Source of the DNA: a bacterium
GTDB lineage: Bacteria; Zixibacteria; MSB-5A5; GN15; FEB-12
DNA length: 34,591 nt
Assembly: GCA_024230675.1 (NCBI GenBank)
Contig: JAAERE010000345.1
Coordinates: 1 to 34,591 of the forward strand
Direction of reading: 5' to 3'
Shown here: in pieces, positions 23,096 to 30,965 of the stretch
Position numbering within the stretch: the first letter of the stretch is position 1
Layout: each line of letters begins with the position of its first letter
The notes under the pieces: generated by a model
Told to the model about the DNA's origin: nothing
The model's database searches: none
The model's input: only the letters and a program-made list of their open reading frames with translations
Translations under genes and position numbers: made by a program

Positions 23096-25228
23096 TCACG
23101 ACGGCCAGAAAATCTCCTGATCCTGACGCGGAACGTCCAACTGAATGGGCTCTTGATCGGGCCAACTCTCAAGTTTCTGATCGCCCTGATACAGGCCGAC
23201 CGTAAAACTCAAGGTGCCAGAACCTTTAGACCACAGAAAAGTCCTCTCAATAGACAGTTCCAGTATATCGCCATAGGCAAAGCGATACTCTCCGGGGCTT
23301 CCGCCCTCATCGATCTCCGGACCAAGAGACAGCTCCAGAGTTTTTGACTCCGGCGTAAAAAGCGTCACCACCGCCTTCAGCCCATCAATCAAGTCTAATT
23401 CTTTTTTAGATTGGAAGTCAAGCCGAATGTGAAAACGGTCATGATCGAAAGCCAGGTAAATCTCCTCAACATGACGCTGCATCAAGTGCATCGCTCCGCC
23501 GGCCTTCCGGCAGTCATAGAGACCGGCACCGGCCCATTCGTAGTACTGCGTAATCCGGCCGTCCAGCTGCGGCGTCACCAGGCTGTCGGGCATGATAGTC
23601 TCGGTAGCCAGCCCTCCCCCGGCGATAGGGCGCATAAGATCCAGAGGTATTTCCAGCCCGAGCAGTTCATAGACGGCTGTCAAATGCTGTCGATAAATCT
23701 GATCGAATTGTTGATTGTGCTCGCTACGGTGTTCATCGCCGTACCACCAGCACCAGTCGGAACCCTCAGCGATGTATATCTGGTTCCAGGCCGCTTTGAG
23801 TCGACCGGGGTCGAAATCGGGATTCTCTCTTTCGAATCGGCTTAATGTGTCGCGGGCTTCCTTCAGTCGGTCCCAGGCGGAGTTATCTTCTTCATGGCCG
23901 ATCCAGATTCTGAAGTTATGATTGATCCAGGAGCCGGCAAAAACCGACGGCAGACGGGTCGCCTCGATCCCCTCTGCGGCCTCGCTCATCGTGACAGTCT
24001 CGATCTCCTCGTCCTCGTCCAAAGCCTGATAGAAGGCGTCCAGAAACTCGGTACCGTCGTCGGGGAAATACTCCCAGGCGTTCTCACCGTCCAGAATAAT
24101 AGGTACGACAATGTCATCCAGGCGGCCCAGGTACATCGAACGAATTCGCTTGAGGTGCTCTATGAAGTCTCTGACCGCTCGATGTGCCTTCCAGGTTGAA
24201 TAGACGAAACCGATGCGATCGGACAGGGCGTGATCGCGGAAGAACAGTTTGAGGCCCGGGCCGTAGTCGTAAACGCGGTGAATAGGATGATCTCTCGGCG
24301 CCAGGTTGGACTTGGTCAGCGAATGCGACAGGATTTCTTCGTCACTGGCGGCCCATTTTATACCCTGACTAATCAGGAGGTCCAGGACCTCCTCGGAGAC
24401 GGAGCCCTCCGACGGCCACATGCCCTTGAGCTCCCGGCCAAATACATCTCGGTATCGCTCAATGGCCATCACAACCTGCCGCTCGGCGTCTTCGGGATGC
24501 GAAAAGCGCCTCCTGGGCAGCCTTATGCTCGGCAGGGCCTCGGTAGCAGAATTGGTATCGCACAGCAGGGGCAGAATAGGATGGTAATAGGGCGTGAAAG
24601 AGACCTCGATCCGGTTGTCTTCCTGCAGCTTCTTGTACGTGGGGACTATCCGCCCGATCAATTCCAGTTGCCAGTCGAGGAGAGCCTGTTTCTCGTCTTC
24701 CTCAAAGTGCCGCCCTTTGGCCAGCAGCGCTGCCACCGGCTCTTCAGTTCGGAAGCGCGGATCAACCCAGGTCAGGTTCGACCAAACCTGCAGATCCCTG
24801 ATCTCGGCCGATGAAAAGAGACTAACAAGAGTCTCCCGATCGTTGGCCCCCGATTTGAACTTCTTGTACAGGGCGCGATACCGGGGATATGGTTCGATCA
24901 TCTGACTGGGGTTGGCCGAGAAGAAACTCTCCAGGAGTTCCAACCGTGAGTGCGCCGGCAGCTCTTCGACGCCAGCCCGGGAAAGTTCGAGATGGCGGTC
25001 GGTCCCTCCGTCGAGGTACGATTCGAGCTGATCCAGAAGAGAAGGAACGAGGTTGAACGTCACACGGACGTTTTCACGCTCTCCCGCGGTCAGGGGCATG
25101 TCGAGATAGTCTTTGAGGGCGTGGAGTCTGACCCACGGCATAGACAGGCGATCAGAATGCGGCTCCCGATAATTCGGCTGGTGCATATGCCACAGGATGG
25201 CAACTTTTATGGCCGCTGGTCTTGCCAC
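23096..25228 (-). CDS. Glycoside hydrolase family 57 enzyme (amylase or glucanotransferase type)
   Basis: This 710-residue cytoplasmic enzyme would act on alpha-glucans, by hydrolysis, transfer or branching. The GH57 barrel begins at once with LWHMHQP (13-18) and has the conserved blocks in order: FTPYYHPILPLL (211-222), GMWPSEGS with the likely nucleophile Glu274, WAASDEE (292-298), and LDGENAWEYF with the likely acid/base Asp380. Further on is EGSDWCWWYGDEH, seen in a subgroup of GH57. The last ~150 residues are a beta-rich domain. No signal peptide is seen. Product specificity cannot be read from sequence. The start is GTG at 25228, 21 bases after the TPR gene, with only a weak ribosome site. 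Glycogen or maltodextrin use is likely, but no other glycogen gene is nearby. Confidence 0.92.
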   Translation of the reverse strand: MARPAAIKVAILWHMHQPNYREPHSDRLSMPWVRLHALKDYLDMPLTAGERENVRVTFNLVPSLLDQLESYLDGGTDRHLELSRAGVEELPAHSRLELLESFFSANPSQMIEPYPRYRALYKKFKSGANDRETLVSLFSSAEIRDLQVWSNLTWVDPRFRTEEPVAALLAKGRHFEEDEKQALLDWQLELIGRIVPTYKKLQEDNRIEVSFTPYYHPILPLLCDTNSATEALPSIRLPRRRFSHPEDAERQVVMAIERYRDVFGRELKGMWPSEGSVSEEVLDLLISQGIKWAASDEEILSHSLTKSNLAPRDHPIHRVYDYGPGLKLFFRDHALSDRIGFVYSTWKAHRAVRDFIEHLKRIRSMYLGRLDDIVVPIILDGENAWEYFPDDGTEFLDAFYQALDEDEEIETVTMSEAAEGIEATRLPSVFAGSWINHNFRIWIGHEEDNSAWDRLKEARDTLSRFERENPDFDPGRLKAAWNQIYIAEGSDWCWWYGDEHRSEHNQQFDQIYRQHLTAVYELLGLEIPLDLMRPIAGGGLATETIMPDSLVTPQLDGRITQYYEWAGAGLYDCRKAGGAMHLMQRHVEEIYLAFDHDRFHIRLDFQSKKELDLIDGLKAVVTLFTPESKTLELSLGPEIDEGGSPGEYRFAYGDILELSIERTFLWSKGSGTLSFTVGLYQGDQKLESWPDQEPIQLDVPRQDQEIFWPS

Positions 25229-25249
25229 GGGTCTGAGCGGGGCTGAACT

Positions 25250-25924
25250 CTAGCTTTGCCCCTTTTCGCTAAAGAGCCTGATGGCGCTTCTTCCGGGGAC
25301 GGTATTGGCGTGCTTCTCCAGAATCAGTTCGTGGTGGACGCCCGCCGACTCCAGATCGCCTGCCAAAATGTAGTTGCGCAGAGCGCCGTATTCGTAATCG
25401 GCCGCCAGAGGACCTTCGGGATGCATCTCAGCGGCTGCGGCAAACGCGGCCGCGGCCTCAGCATAGCTGCCGAGATCCTCCCGCGCTGAGGCGACGCCGG
25501 CTTGAGCGGCAGCGCGATTCAACTGGTCGTTCCGGTAGCGATCCAGATATATCTCGAAGTAGCGGACGGCGTCTTCGTAGTTCTTGTTCGCCAGGTGGAT
25601 TTTCCCCAGCAGATAAGTTGCCTGCTCGGCGACGTCGGTGCTGCCGTACTCGTTCAGAAGCTGATCAAAACCCAGCAAGGCGATCTGATTGTCACCGGAT
25701 TGGTAGTCAAGTACCGCCCGGGCAAATTTGGCCTCGGCGTCCGCCTGCTGTGTCTGCTGATCGCTGACGTACCAGTTGATGGCGGCAAAGACCAGAATCA
25801 CGGCCGCGATTCCCGCGACATAGAACTGCCACTTGTCTTGGAACTGACTCCTCGCGTTGAGCATGAAAGTGGTAAATTTGTCTTCTTTGATCTGACGTTT
25901 GGTCAGTTTAACCTTGCTCTGCAT
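25250..25924 (-). CDS. Membrane-anchored TPR protein (YfgM/Tol-Pal-associated type)
   Basis: This 224-residue protein has a basic cytoplasmic N-terminus (Lys/Arg-rich to residue 34), one hydrophobic helix (about 36-53), and an outside domain of four to five tetratricopeptide-like helical pairs (for example YLLGKIHLANKNYEDAVRYF). The layout matches YfgM, an inner-membrane TPR protein that works with SecYEG and periplasmic chaperones, and related TolA/YbgF-like proteins; a specific role is inference. The ATG at 25924 has a strong AGGAG at ideal spacing. It leads the TPR-GH57-DUF4870-M48 operon, the last member of which is also an envelope quality-control enzyme. Confidence 0.85.
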   Translation of the reverse strand: MQSKVKLTKRQIKEDKFTTFMLNARSQFQDKWQFYVAGIAAVILVFAAINWYVSDQQTQQADAEAKFARAVLDYQSGDNQIALLGFDQLLNEYGSTDVAEQATYLLGKIHLANKNYEDAVRYFEIYLDRYRNDQLNRAAAQAGVASAREDLGSYAEAAAAFAAAAEMHPEGPLAADYEYGALRNYILAGDLESAGVHHELILEKHANTVPGRSAIRLFSEKGQS

Positions 25925-26008
25925 TTATAGCTCCTGGCAACCCTGGTTTCATATGAATCTATCGGCAGATAACAACAACTAATTATTGGTGATATGCTAA
26001 TTTGGGCG

Positions 26009-26034
26009 GGATCGGCCGGTCACCCGGCCGATCC
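26009..26034 (-). terminator. Strong hairpin after the FadL-like gene
   Basis: A perfect 11-bp stem (26009-26019 with 26024-26034) closes a four-base loop 11 bases past the stop codon of the FadL-like gene. On the minus strand no U-tract follows. Probably a 3' end or terminator. Confidence 0.6.
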
Positions 26035-26045
26035 GCATAATATCT

Positions 26046-27533
26046 CTAGAAAAACCCCGTAAATGTCACATTGAAGATGTGGTCTGTTGTTGAGGTCTCC
26101 GATTGAAAGTAGGGATTGTTCTGCACAAGTCTCTTGGTGTCCTCCCGATCGAGGCTCCGATTGGTGTAGGCAAAGTCCAGATGAATCTGATCCCAGTGCA
26201 ATCCTGTACCAAGTGAGATGTTGGTCATTGCCGCCGACTCAGTATACAGGTCCGGCTCCGCCAGGATGGCGGCCGCGGTGGTATCAAAAACAATGTCGTC
26301 ACCGGTCACATTGGGAGATGGAATCGGCACGTATCCGAACCCGGCCCGAAGCGGGACCAGAGGGAACGTAGCCGAGCCGGTGTGCCACAGGTACTCAGCG
26401 CCGGCACGGATGGTCAGAACGTTGTTCCACTGCGGGTCGCTGGACGTAAAGAACTCGGTGTCTTTTTCGCCGGGATTCAGACGAATCGAATCGCGGACGT
26501 TGATCTCGCTCCCACTAAAGGCCCGATATTCCGCATCCAGAGCCAGCAACAGCTTCTCGGTTACCTGATATCCAACACCGCCGCCGATGACAAACGGCAT
26601 ATCCAACTCGGTGACATTGTCGTCCCAGAAGATCGTTTCCGTGTCATCGGGTTCAACGTTACCGTTGCGACTGTTGACACTGGCCAGCTTGGAGTCATTG
26701 GTCTGTTTCAGGGCGTGTGGCGTTTTTACGACCAGGCCGGCGGAGAATTTCTCGCCGGTGTATCTGAGCCCCATCAAGAAATAGGTGCCGGAGAAACTCA
26801 GGGTATCAGTAGTAGTGATCTCGGTGACCTGGATCACCGGCTGTCCCGACAGATCCGGAGGCGTCACACCGTCCTGAAGCGAGACATATACTTCCTGTCG
26901 CGTAGCTTTGCCGCTGTAAATATTGATAGATGCGCCGAACGTCAGATTAGTGTAAACCCTCGTTCCAAACCCGAAATTCACGGCATAAACCGCCGAATGG
27001 TAGCCGGCGGAACCGATCTGTCGGAACAGATTGGTGTCGGTAACATCATCCAGCGGCGTGTAGTCAACGTAAGTATCGTAGAGGAAACCACCGTTGGTGT
27101 ACTCGTCGTCAAGCCGCGTGTAACTTCCGGCAACAACGAACGGATGTCCCTTGACCCTAACCGGAGCCAGGAAACTGGCCAGATCAACACCGCTGAACGT
27201 TTCACTCTGCTCGAAAGACTGATCGAGAGACGTGAAATCGTAATTGCTGTTGGATTTGAACGAATTGAAACCGACAGACAGCGCCGGCTGCACATAAGGA
27301 TCGTTGATCCGATAGAGCCCGGCCGGGTTCCAGCTCACAGCGGAGATATCGTCGGCAACGCCGATGAAAGCGTTCCCCATTCCCTTGGCGCGAGCGCCGC
27401 CACCAGTAAAATCAAGGGTGAACGGAAGAGGCTCTAGCAGATAGGGCAATTGGTCTCTAATATCGTTTTGAGCCATGCTGTTGGCACCAAGTAACAAGAA
27501 CAACCCCAAAATCAACACCAGCAACGCTTTCAT
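26046..27533 (-). CDS. FadL/OmpP1-family outer-membrane channel protein
   Basis: This 495-residue exported protein is of the FadL type, which moves hydrophobic molecules such as fatty acids or aromatics across the outer membrane. A signal peptide (KALLVLILGLFLLLG) ends near SMAQ. The N-terminal hatch shows DFTGGGARAKGMGNAFIGVA followed by ISAVSWNPAGL, the hallmark of the family. Regular amphipathic strands with Gly/Asn/Asp turns fill the rest, and the protein ends in FNVTFTGFF with terminal Phe, the signal for barrel insertion. The frame is open to 27578, but the ATG at 27533 is preceded by GAGGAG and starts the signal peptide. A near-consensus promoter lies at 27612-27640 and a hairpin follows the gene, so it is probably monocistronic. 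The cargo is unknown. Confidence 0.92.
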   Translation of the reverse strand: MKALLVLILGLFLLLGANSMAQNDIRDQLPYLLEPLPFTLDFTGGGARAKGMGNAFIGVADDISAVSWNPAGLYRINDPYVQPALSVGFNSFKSNSNYDFTSLDQSFEQSETFSGVDLASFLAPVRVKGHPFVVAGSYTRLDDEYTNGGFLYDTYVDYTPLDDVTDTNLFRQIGSAGYHSAVYAVNFGFGTRVYTNLTFGASINIYSGKATRQEVYVSLQDGVTPPDLSGQPVIQVTEITTTDTLSFSGTYFLMGLRYTGEKFSAGLVVKTPHALKQTNDSKLASVNSRNGNVEPDDTETIFWDDNVTELDMPFVIGGGVGYQVTEKLLLALDAEYRAFSGSEINVRDSIRLNPGEKDTEFFTSSDPQWNNVLTIRAGAEYLWHTGSATFPLVPLRAGFGYVPIPSPNVTGDDIVFDTTAAAILAEPDLYTESAAMTNISLGTGLHWDQIHLDFAYTNRSLDREDTKRLVQNNPYFQSETSTTDHIFNVTFTGFF

Positions 27534-27611
27534 GCGGCAAACTCCTCGGTTTCTAACCTTCATTAACTCCCAACGCATACAAGACGTACTACCCGCCCAA
27601 AATAATCAAAG

Positions 27612-27640
27612 AATATAGTCACAGCTCCACTCCCTGTCAA
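27612..27640 (-). promoter_or_regulatory. Near-consensus sigma-70 promoter of the FadL-like gene
   Basis: On the minus strand a perfect -35 TTGACA (27635-27640) is followed after exactly 17 bases by TATATT (27612-27617), five of six at -10. The start site would be near 27605, giving a leader of about 70 bases. This is the best promoter match in the window. Confidence 0.75.
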
Positions 27641-27795
27641 ACGAAATCCTCTCTTCGCGTGACAGGTATCCGGTTGTTTTTAAACGGGTTGCGCCTCATA
27701 AGCAGGCGAAAGTTTTTTTTCTGGAACCACAGTGCGGATGAGATCGGGTCACTTTGGAGGGATCGTGCGCGGAATGATCTGGCGAAGCAACGAAA

Positions 27796-28443
27796 CTATG
27801 GCACCGGGTCTTCGTCCCGGGCGGGAAAATCGGACAACGGCACTGCCGGCCGCCTGACTAGCTGGGGGTTCTCGGCGTCAGCCTTTGCGTCCTGTAACTC
27901 GCGACCAGTCAGCGCCTTCCCGTCACTGTCCGAAGACTTGTTATGTCCTGAAACAAGTTCATGTCCCAGCAGTGCCAGGGCACACGAGTTGAGCGCCTCG
28001 GGAAGCTCCGACTCCCGAAACGTCTGTGCCCAGACCGTGTGACGCGCTCGGAGGACGTCCTCAAAACGCCCCAAATAGCCCTTATCAAGAGAACTCTGAA
28101 AGCGTTTTTCAGTTTCTTTCCAATTGACATGGGCCGAAAGGATATACACTTCACGGCTGTCCGGGGCGAGACATTCCATCAGGGAAATAAGGTATGTATT
28201 CTGAGCTGTGCGAAGGGTTAGCGTGATTCGGATTTTGATGCCAGAGTCCAGACTCTTGTCGCTTTCGCCGGCGGGGTAAACGCGAAGACAGTCTTCCCAC
28301 GAAGCACCTTCGGAATCGGAGGGATATTTGATTTGCCGCAACCAGTCGAGGACTCCCTCGCGCATTTTCTCCACGTTCATGAGCGGAAGGTCCCGCTGAT
28401 GCTGATCTACTATCGCGCTCTTGATGGCTTCGATATCGGCCAT
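27796..28443 (-). CDS. Conserved-looking hypothetical protein
   Basis: I do not recognise this 215-residue soluble protein. The N-terminal half is mixed helix and strand with hydrophobic strands (IKIRITLTLRTAQNTYLISLMEC) and a Trp-rich segment (EGVLDWLRQIKYP). A long helical segment follows, and the last 50 residues are charged, Pro-rich and probably disordered. No signal peptide, membrane helix or catalytic motif is seen. The ATG at 28443 has GAGG five bases upstream. It is the only long frame in this stretch with a ribosome site. It is divergent from two small plus-strand genes and lies downstream of nothing obvious. Function unknown. Confidence 0.6.
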   Translation of the reverse strand: MADIEAIKSAIVDQHQRDLPLMNVEKMREGVLDWLRQIKYPSDSEGASWEDCLRVYPAGESDKSLDSGIKIRITLTLRTAQNTYLISLMECLAPDSREVYILSAHVNWKETEKRFQSSLDKGYLGRFEDVLRARHTVWAQTFRESELPEALNSCALALLGHELVSGHNKSSDSDGKALTGRELQDAKADAENPQLVRRPAVPLSDFPARDEDPVP

Positions 28444-28767
28444 GGACGCCTCGTCCTCTCGGTTGACGGACAGACATAATGGACAAACGCTGTTACTTTA
28501 CTTCTGTATCGGCAGATTTCTCTTCGGGATAACCGGTCTCATCGAGGCTTCCGGACGTCCGGCCAGGACCGGGCCATTTTCCGGGGATAACATTTGTTGA
28601 CAGGGGCGGGGCGCCGGGGTACGCTTGGAGTACAACGGGAACCGAATCCGGCATCGCGCCCGACTTCTTCTCCACTATCGTTCAGACGTCAGAAAGAATA
28701 CAAGAATCACTACCGGTGCACGAGGCGTCGACCGCAGGTTGACGCCCGAGGAGCTAAGGAGGTTCTG
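28444..28767. other. Divergent promoter region with a perfect palindrome
   Basis: About 320 noncoding bases separate the minus-strand hypothetical gene from the plus-strand lipoprotein gene. It holds a perfect 12-base palindrome, CCGGACGTCCGG (28551-28562), midway between the two starts, in the position of an operator for either. A plus-strand TTGACA lies at 28597. Confidence 0.4.
28597..28625 (+). promoter_or_regulatory. Possible promoter of the small lipoprotein gene
   Basis: Perfect -35 TTGACA (28597-28602) is followed after 17 bases by TACGCT (28620-28625), a poor -10. The leader would be about 135 bases. Low confidence. Confidence 0.3.
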
Positions 28768-29046
28768 ATGATGCGTGTTTGCACTCTGATAGCAGCCGTC
28801 GTCGTGTTTGTTCTTGCGGGAGTGTCCTGTACGAGGGTTCAACCCGAGCCGGACACAAACGTGGTTGCCAATCTGGCCGGCCTGCCCACCGCCTATGGTG
28901 AGCTGGTCTCGGTCACCACGGCCGCCCCGTATCCGGACTGGGCTCAACTCTGGTTCGTGGACGACGAGGGTATTATCCGTATGGTACGGGTCCAGTTCGA
29001 GCAGAAACAGATCCATAACGATGTTCTGGTTATCCCGAGGCAGTAA
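28768..29046 (+). CDS. Small putative lipoprotein of unknown function
   Basis: This 92-residue protein starts with a lipoprotein-like signal (MRVCTLIAAVVVFVLAGVSC), Cys near residue 21, though Gly at -3 is not the usual residue. The mature part is about 70 residues, with two amphipathic strands (AQLWFVDDEGIIRMVRVQFE) and a short hydrophobic end (NDVLVIPRQ). I do not recognise a family. AAGGAGG ends five bases before the first of two adjacent ATG codons, giving a very strong ribosome site, which makes the gene credible despite its size. Its stop lies 25 bases before a two-helix membrane protein; the two are probably one transcript. A longer frame from 28594 has no start support and was not used. 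Confidence 0.7.
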   Translation: MMRVCTLIAAVVVFVLAGVSCTRVQPEPDTNVVANLAGLPTAYGELVSVTTAAPYPDWAQLWFVDDEGIIRMVRVQFEQKQIHNDVLVIPRQ

Positions 29047-29071
29047 GACCCCGGGAAGGAGGGATTGACAG

Positions 29072-29287
29072 ATGCCAAAATGTATGAGCTTCTTGAGCCG
29101 CCTGTTTTTCGCCGCGGCGATGGTGTTTATCACTGTGGCCGTAGTGGACTGGTTTGTACGACTGTTCGGCTGGACCCTGGATTTCGTGCCGTACCAGCCC
29201 GGCCGTCTTTTTGAATTCGCGACTATGCTCCTGATGGTGGTGGCCGTAGTGCTGCTCAGGCAGATCAGGGACCACATGAGAGCGTAG
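29072..29287 (+). CDS. Small membrane protein with two predicted helices
   Basis: This 71-residue protein is mostly hydrophobic: a first helix near 8-31 (FFAAAMVFITVAVVDWFV) and a second near 45-62 (FEFATMLLMVVAVVLLRQI), with a short polar loop and basic ends. No family is recognised. GGAGGG about nine bases before the ATG supports expression. It follows the small lipoprotein gene by 25 bases. A membrane protein plus lipoprotein pair suggests a small envelope complex, but this is inference. Confidence 0.68.
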   Translation: MPKCMSFLSRLFFAAAMVFITVAVVDWFVRLFGWTLDFVPYQPGRLFEFATMLLMVVAVVLLRQIRDHMRA

Positions 29288-29335
29288 CGTTTGAGCTCAC
29301 AATCTCGGAGGGACTGGGCGAAGCACAAAAAAAAG

Positions 29336-29409
29336 CACCCCCGGCAGGAATCGAACCTGCGACACTCGGTTTAGGAAACCGATGCTCTATCCTACTGAGC
29401 TACGGGGGC
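29336..29409 (-). tRNA. tRNA-Arg (anticodon CCU)
   Basis: The cloverleaf is complete: acceptor GCCCCCG with CGGGGGT (a G-U pair at position 1), D arm, anticodon stem TCGGT/ACCGA around loop TTCCTAA giving anticodon CCU for codon AGG, and T arm GCAGG-TTCGATT-CCTGC. Length 74 bases. CCA is not encoded; the discriminator G is followed by CT and then eight T (29327-29334), a likely terminator. It lies 83 bases after apt, with a hairpin between. Confidence 0.95.
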
Positions 29410-29426
29410 GTTCGTTCTTAAACCGC

Positions 29427-29442
29427 GGCTGTCAAAACAGCC
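29427..29442 (-). terminator. Short hairpin between apt and tRNA-Arg
   Basis: GGCTGT (29427-29432) and ACAGCC (29437-29442) form a 6-bp stem with a four-base loop between the apt stop codon and tRNA-Arg. No U-tract follows, so it may be a weak terminator or an RNA-processing site. Confidence 0.35.
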
Positions 29443-29492
29443 CGGCGTTTGAGGCAGACAATGTACTAAACCGGGGAGATTATCGCAAGCGC

Positions 29493-30017
29493 CTACTCGG
29501 AATCGTAGGCGACCAGGTAATTGTAGTCGTAGCCTTTGAGCTTCTTCTCATAGGGGAGGAACGGAAGGGCTATTACGGTTGAGATTCCGGCAATCTCGCC
29601 GCCCAGCCTTTCGACCAGCCGACAGGCCGCGGACAGCGTTCCGCCCGTGGCGATCAGATCGTCAACGATTGCGATCTTCTCCCCTTTCGAGATAGCGTCC
29701 TCGTGGATCTCGATCCGGTCGGTGCCGTATTCCAGATCGTACTCTTGAGAAACCGTTTTGCCCGGAAGTTTCCCCGGTTTGCGAACGACTGCCAGAGGCA
29801 GGTTCAGGCGATCGGCCAGGGCCGCTCCAAAGATAAAGCCGCGCGATTCTATTGCCAGGATCTTTTCCGCGCCCCGGCTTATGAGATATTCCTCCATGAG
29901 TCCCAAGGCCATTTTGAAACCGGAGGGATCTTCCAGAAGGCTCGTTATGTCATAGAACCTGACGCCCTTCTTGGGAAAGTCAGGAACACTGCGGACGTAT
30001 TTCTTGAGATCGTTCAT
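29493..30017 (-). CDS. apt: Adenine phosphoribosyltransferase
   Basis: This cytoplasmic enzyme makes AMP from adenine and PRPP in the purine salvage pathway. The 174 residues match family length. The PRPP-binding loop VDDLIATGGT is at 118-127, the ESRGFIFG segment that holds adenine is at 57-64, and the N-terminus has the DFPKKGVRFYDIT block typical of Apt. It starts six bases after the acylphosphatase stop, with GGTG as a modest ribosome site. It is the last protein gene in the LOG-like/acylphosphatase/apt run, followed by tRNA-Arg. Confidence 0.97.
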   Translation of the reverse strand: MNDLKKYVRSVPDFPKKGVRFYDITSLLEDPSGFKMALGLMEEYLISRGAEKILAIESRGFIFGAALADRLNLPLAVVRKPGKLPGKTVSQEYDLEYGTDRIEIHEDAISKGEKIAIVDDLIATGGTLSAACRLVERLGGEIAGISTVIALPFLPYEKKLKGYDYNYLVAYDSE

Positions 30018-30023
30018 CGATTG

Positions 30024-30299
30024 TCACCAGATTTCGAAAGATTTGTGCTTCCCGCTTGCCTCGTCCCAGAGGACGTCTATCTCCGATACCGAAGCATGCA
30101 TCGGCCCGACTTTCAGCTCTTTGATGAGGATTTCCAGTTCGCCGCGTCCGCCCTCTGCTTCGACCAGAACAGTGCCGTCCGGCAGGTTTTGAGCCTTCCC
30201 GGTGAGACCGAGCCCCACAGCGGTGCGGTAACAAAAGTATCGGTAGCCGACCCCCTGGACCAGGCCTCGAATTGTCAGCTGGACGGACTTTTCATTCAC
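30024..30299 (-). CDS. acyP: Acylphosphatase
   Basis: This small cytoplasmic enzyme hydrolyses carboxyl-phosphate bonds such as acetyl phosphate or carbamoyl phosphate. Its 91 residues show the signature G-L-V-Q-G-V-G-Y-R-Y-F with catalytic Arg20 and the second motif with Asn38 (AQNLPDGTV). The start is GTG, overlapping the stop of the LOG-like gene as GTGA (four bases shared), so the two are translationally coupled; apt follows six bases after its stop. Confidence 0.95.
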   Translation of the reverse strand: MNEKSVQLTIRGLVQGVGYRYFCYRTAVGLGLTGKAQNLPDGTVLVEAEGGRGELEILIKELKVGPMHASVSEIDVLWDEASGKHKSFEIW

Positions 30300-30769
30300 A
30301 TAGACTCTCTGGCCAGAGCCATGGCCTTTTCAGCAGCTTCAAGAGGATCTTCCATTTGGATGATTTCGTCACCAAGTTTCCAGGCCGATATCGAGATCAC
30401 GGGTTTTCGGGCCTGAAGGGCGAAAGCCATTTCTGAGAGGGTACCGAACTTCCCGGGAAACGCCAGGACGGCGTCGGCAGTTCGAACCACTAGAATGTTG
30501 CGGGCTTCGCCGAACCCGGTCGGAATAGCATAGTCAATATATTCATTGGCGTCGGCCCGATCGGCCGTGGGCAGGATGCCGATAGTAGTTCCGCCGGCCT
30601 CTTTTGCGCCGCGTGCAGCACCCTCCATAATTCCCCCCATTCCCCCGCAAACGACAACACCTTCGTTTTCCGCAACGTACTTGCCGACTACGGCTGCCAT
30701 ATCGCGGAGTTTCTTCGAGCACTTGCTGGCGCCGATGATGGCAATGATCGGCTTTCTCTGGCTAGGCAT
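30296..30769 (-). CDS. LOG/TIGR00725-family Rossmann protein
   Basis: This 157-residue protein belongs to the lysine-decarboxylase-like SLOG superfamily. It has the GASKCS N-terminal loop, VCGGMGGIMEGAARGA, and a PGKFGTLSE motif at 105-113 in place of the usual PGG-x-GT-x-x-E, where Gly-Gly has become Gly-Lys. Relatives include nucleotide or cytokinin-type N-glycosidases, but the TIGR00725 branch is uncharacterised, so I name no reaction. The ATG at 30769 has AAGGA ten bases upstream. It is coupled with acylphosphatase by a GTGA overlap. Confidence 0.88.
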   Translation of the reverse strand: MPSQRKPIIAIIGASKCSKKLRDMAAVVGKYVAENEGVVVCGGMGGIMEGAARGAKEAGGTTIGILPTADRADANEYIDYAIPTGFGEARNILVVRTADAVLAFPGKFGTLSEMAFALQARKPVISISAWKLGDEIIQMEDPLEAAEKAMALARESM

Positions 30770-30874
30770 GATGTCCGGTCCTTTCGGTTCTCTGGCTCGA
30801 CTTTATAAAATGCCACGACGCCCCACAAGATCGTCTTCTACTAATATCTTACTGTTTCTTAGAGTGCAAAAAAA

Positions 30875-30948
30875 TCGGGGCGACTGGATTTGAACCAGCG
30901 ACCTCTTAGTCCCGAACCAAGCGCGCTACCAACCTGCGCCACGCCCCG
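30875..30948 (-). tRNA. tRNA-Pro (anticodon CGG)
   Basis: A perfect acceptor CGGGGCG/CGCCCCG, the D arm with GTGGCGCAG, anticodon stem CTTGG/CTAAG around loop TTCGGGA giving anticodon CGG for codon CCG, and a T arm GCTGG-TTCAAAT-CCAGT. Length 74 bases. CCA is not encoded; discriminator A is followed at once by seven T (30868-30874), an intrinsic terminator. Confidence 0.96.
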
Positions 30949-30965
30949 AATGCAAGGTAGCCAAT

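Noticed and set aside
26382-27437. Plus-strand open frame of 351 codons
   Set aside because: It lies antisense to the FadL-like gene, which has a promoter, ribosome site, signal peptide and family motifs. The plus-strand product has no such signs.
28675-29328. Minus-strand open frame of 217 codons
   Set aside because: It runs opposite to two small genes that have strong ribosome sites and membrane signals; its product has no recognisable feature.
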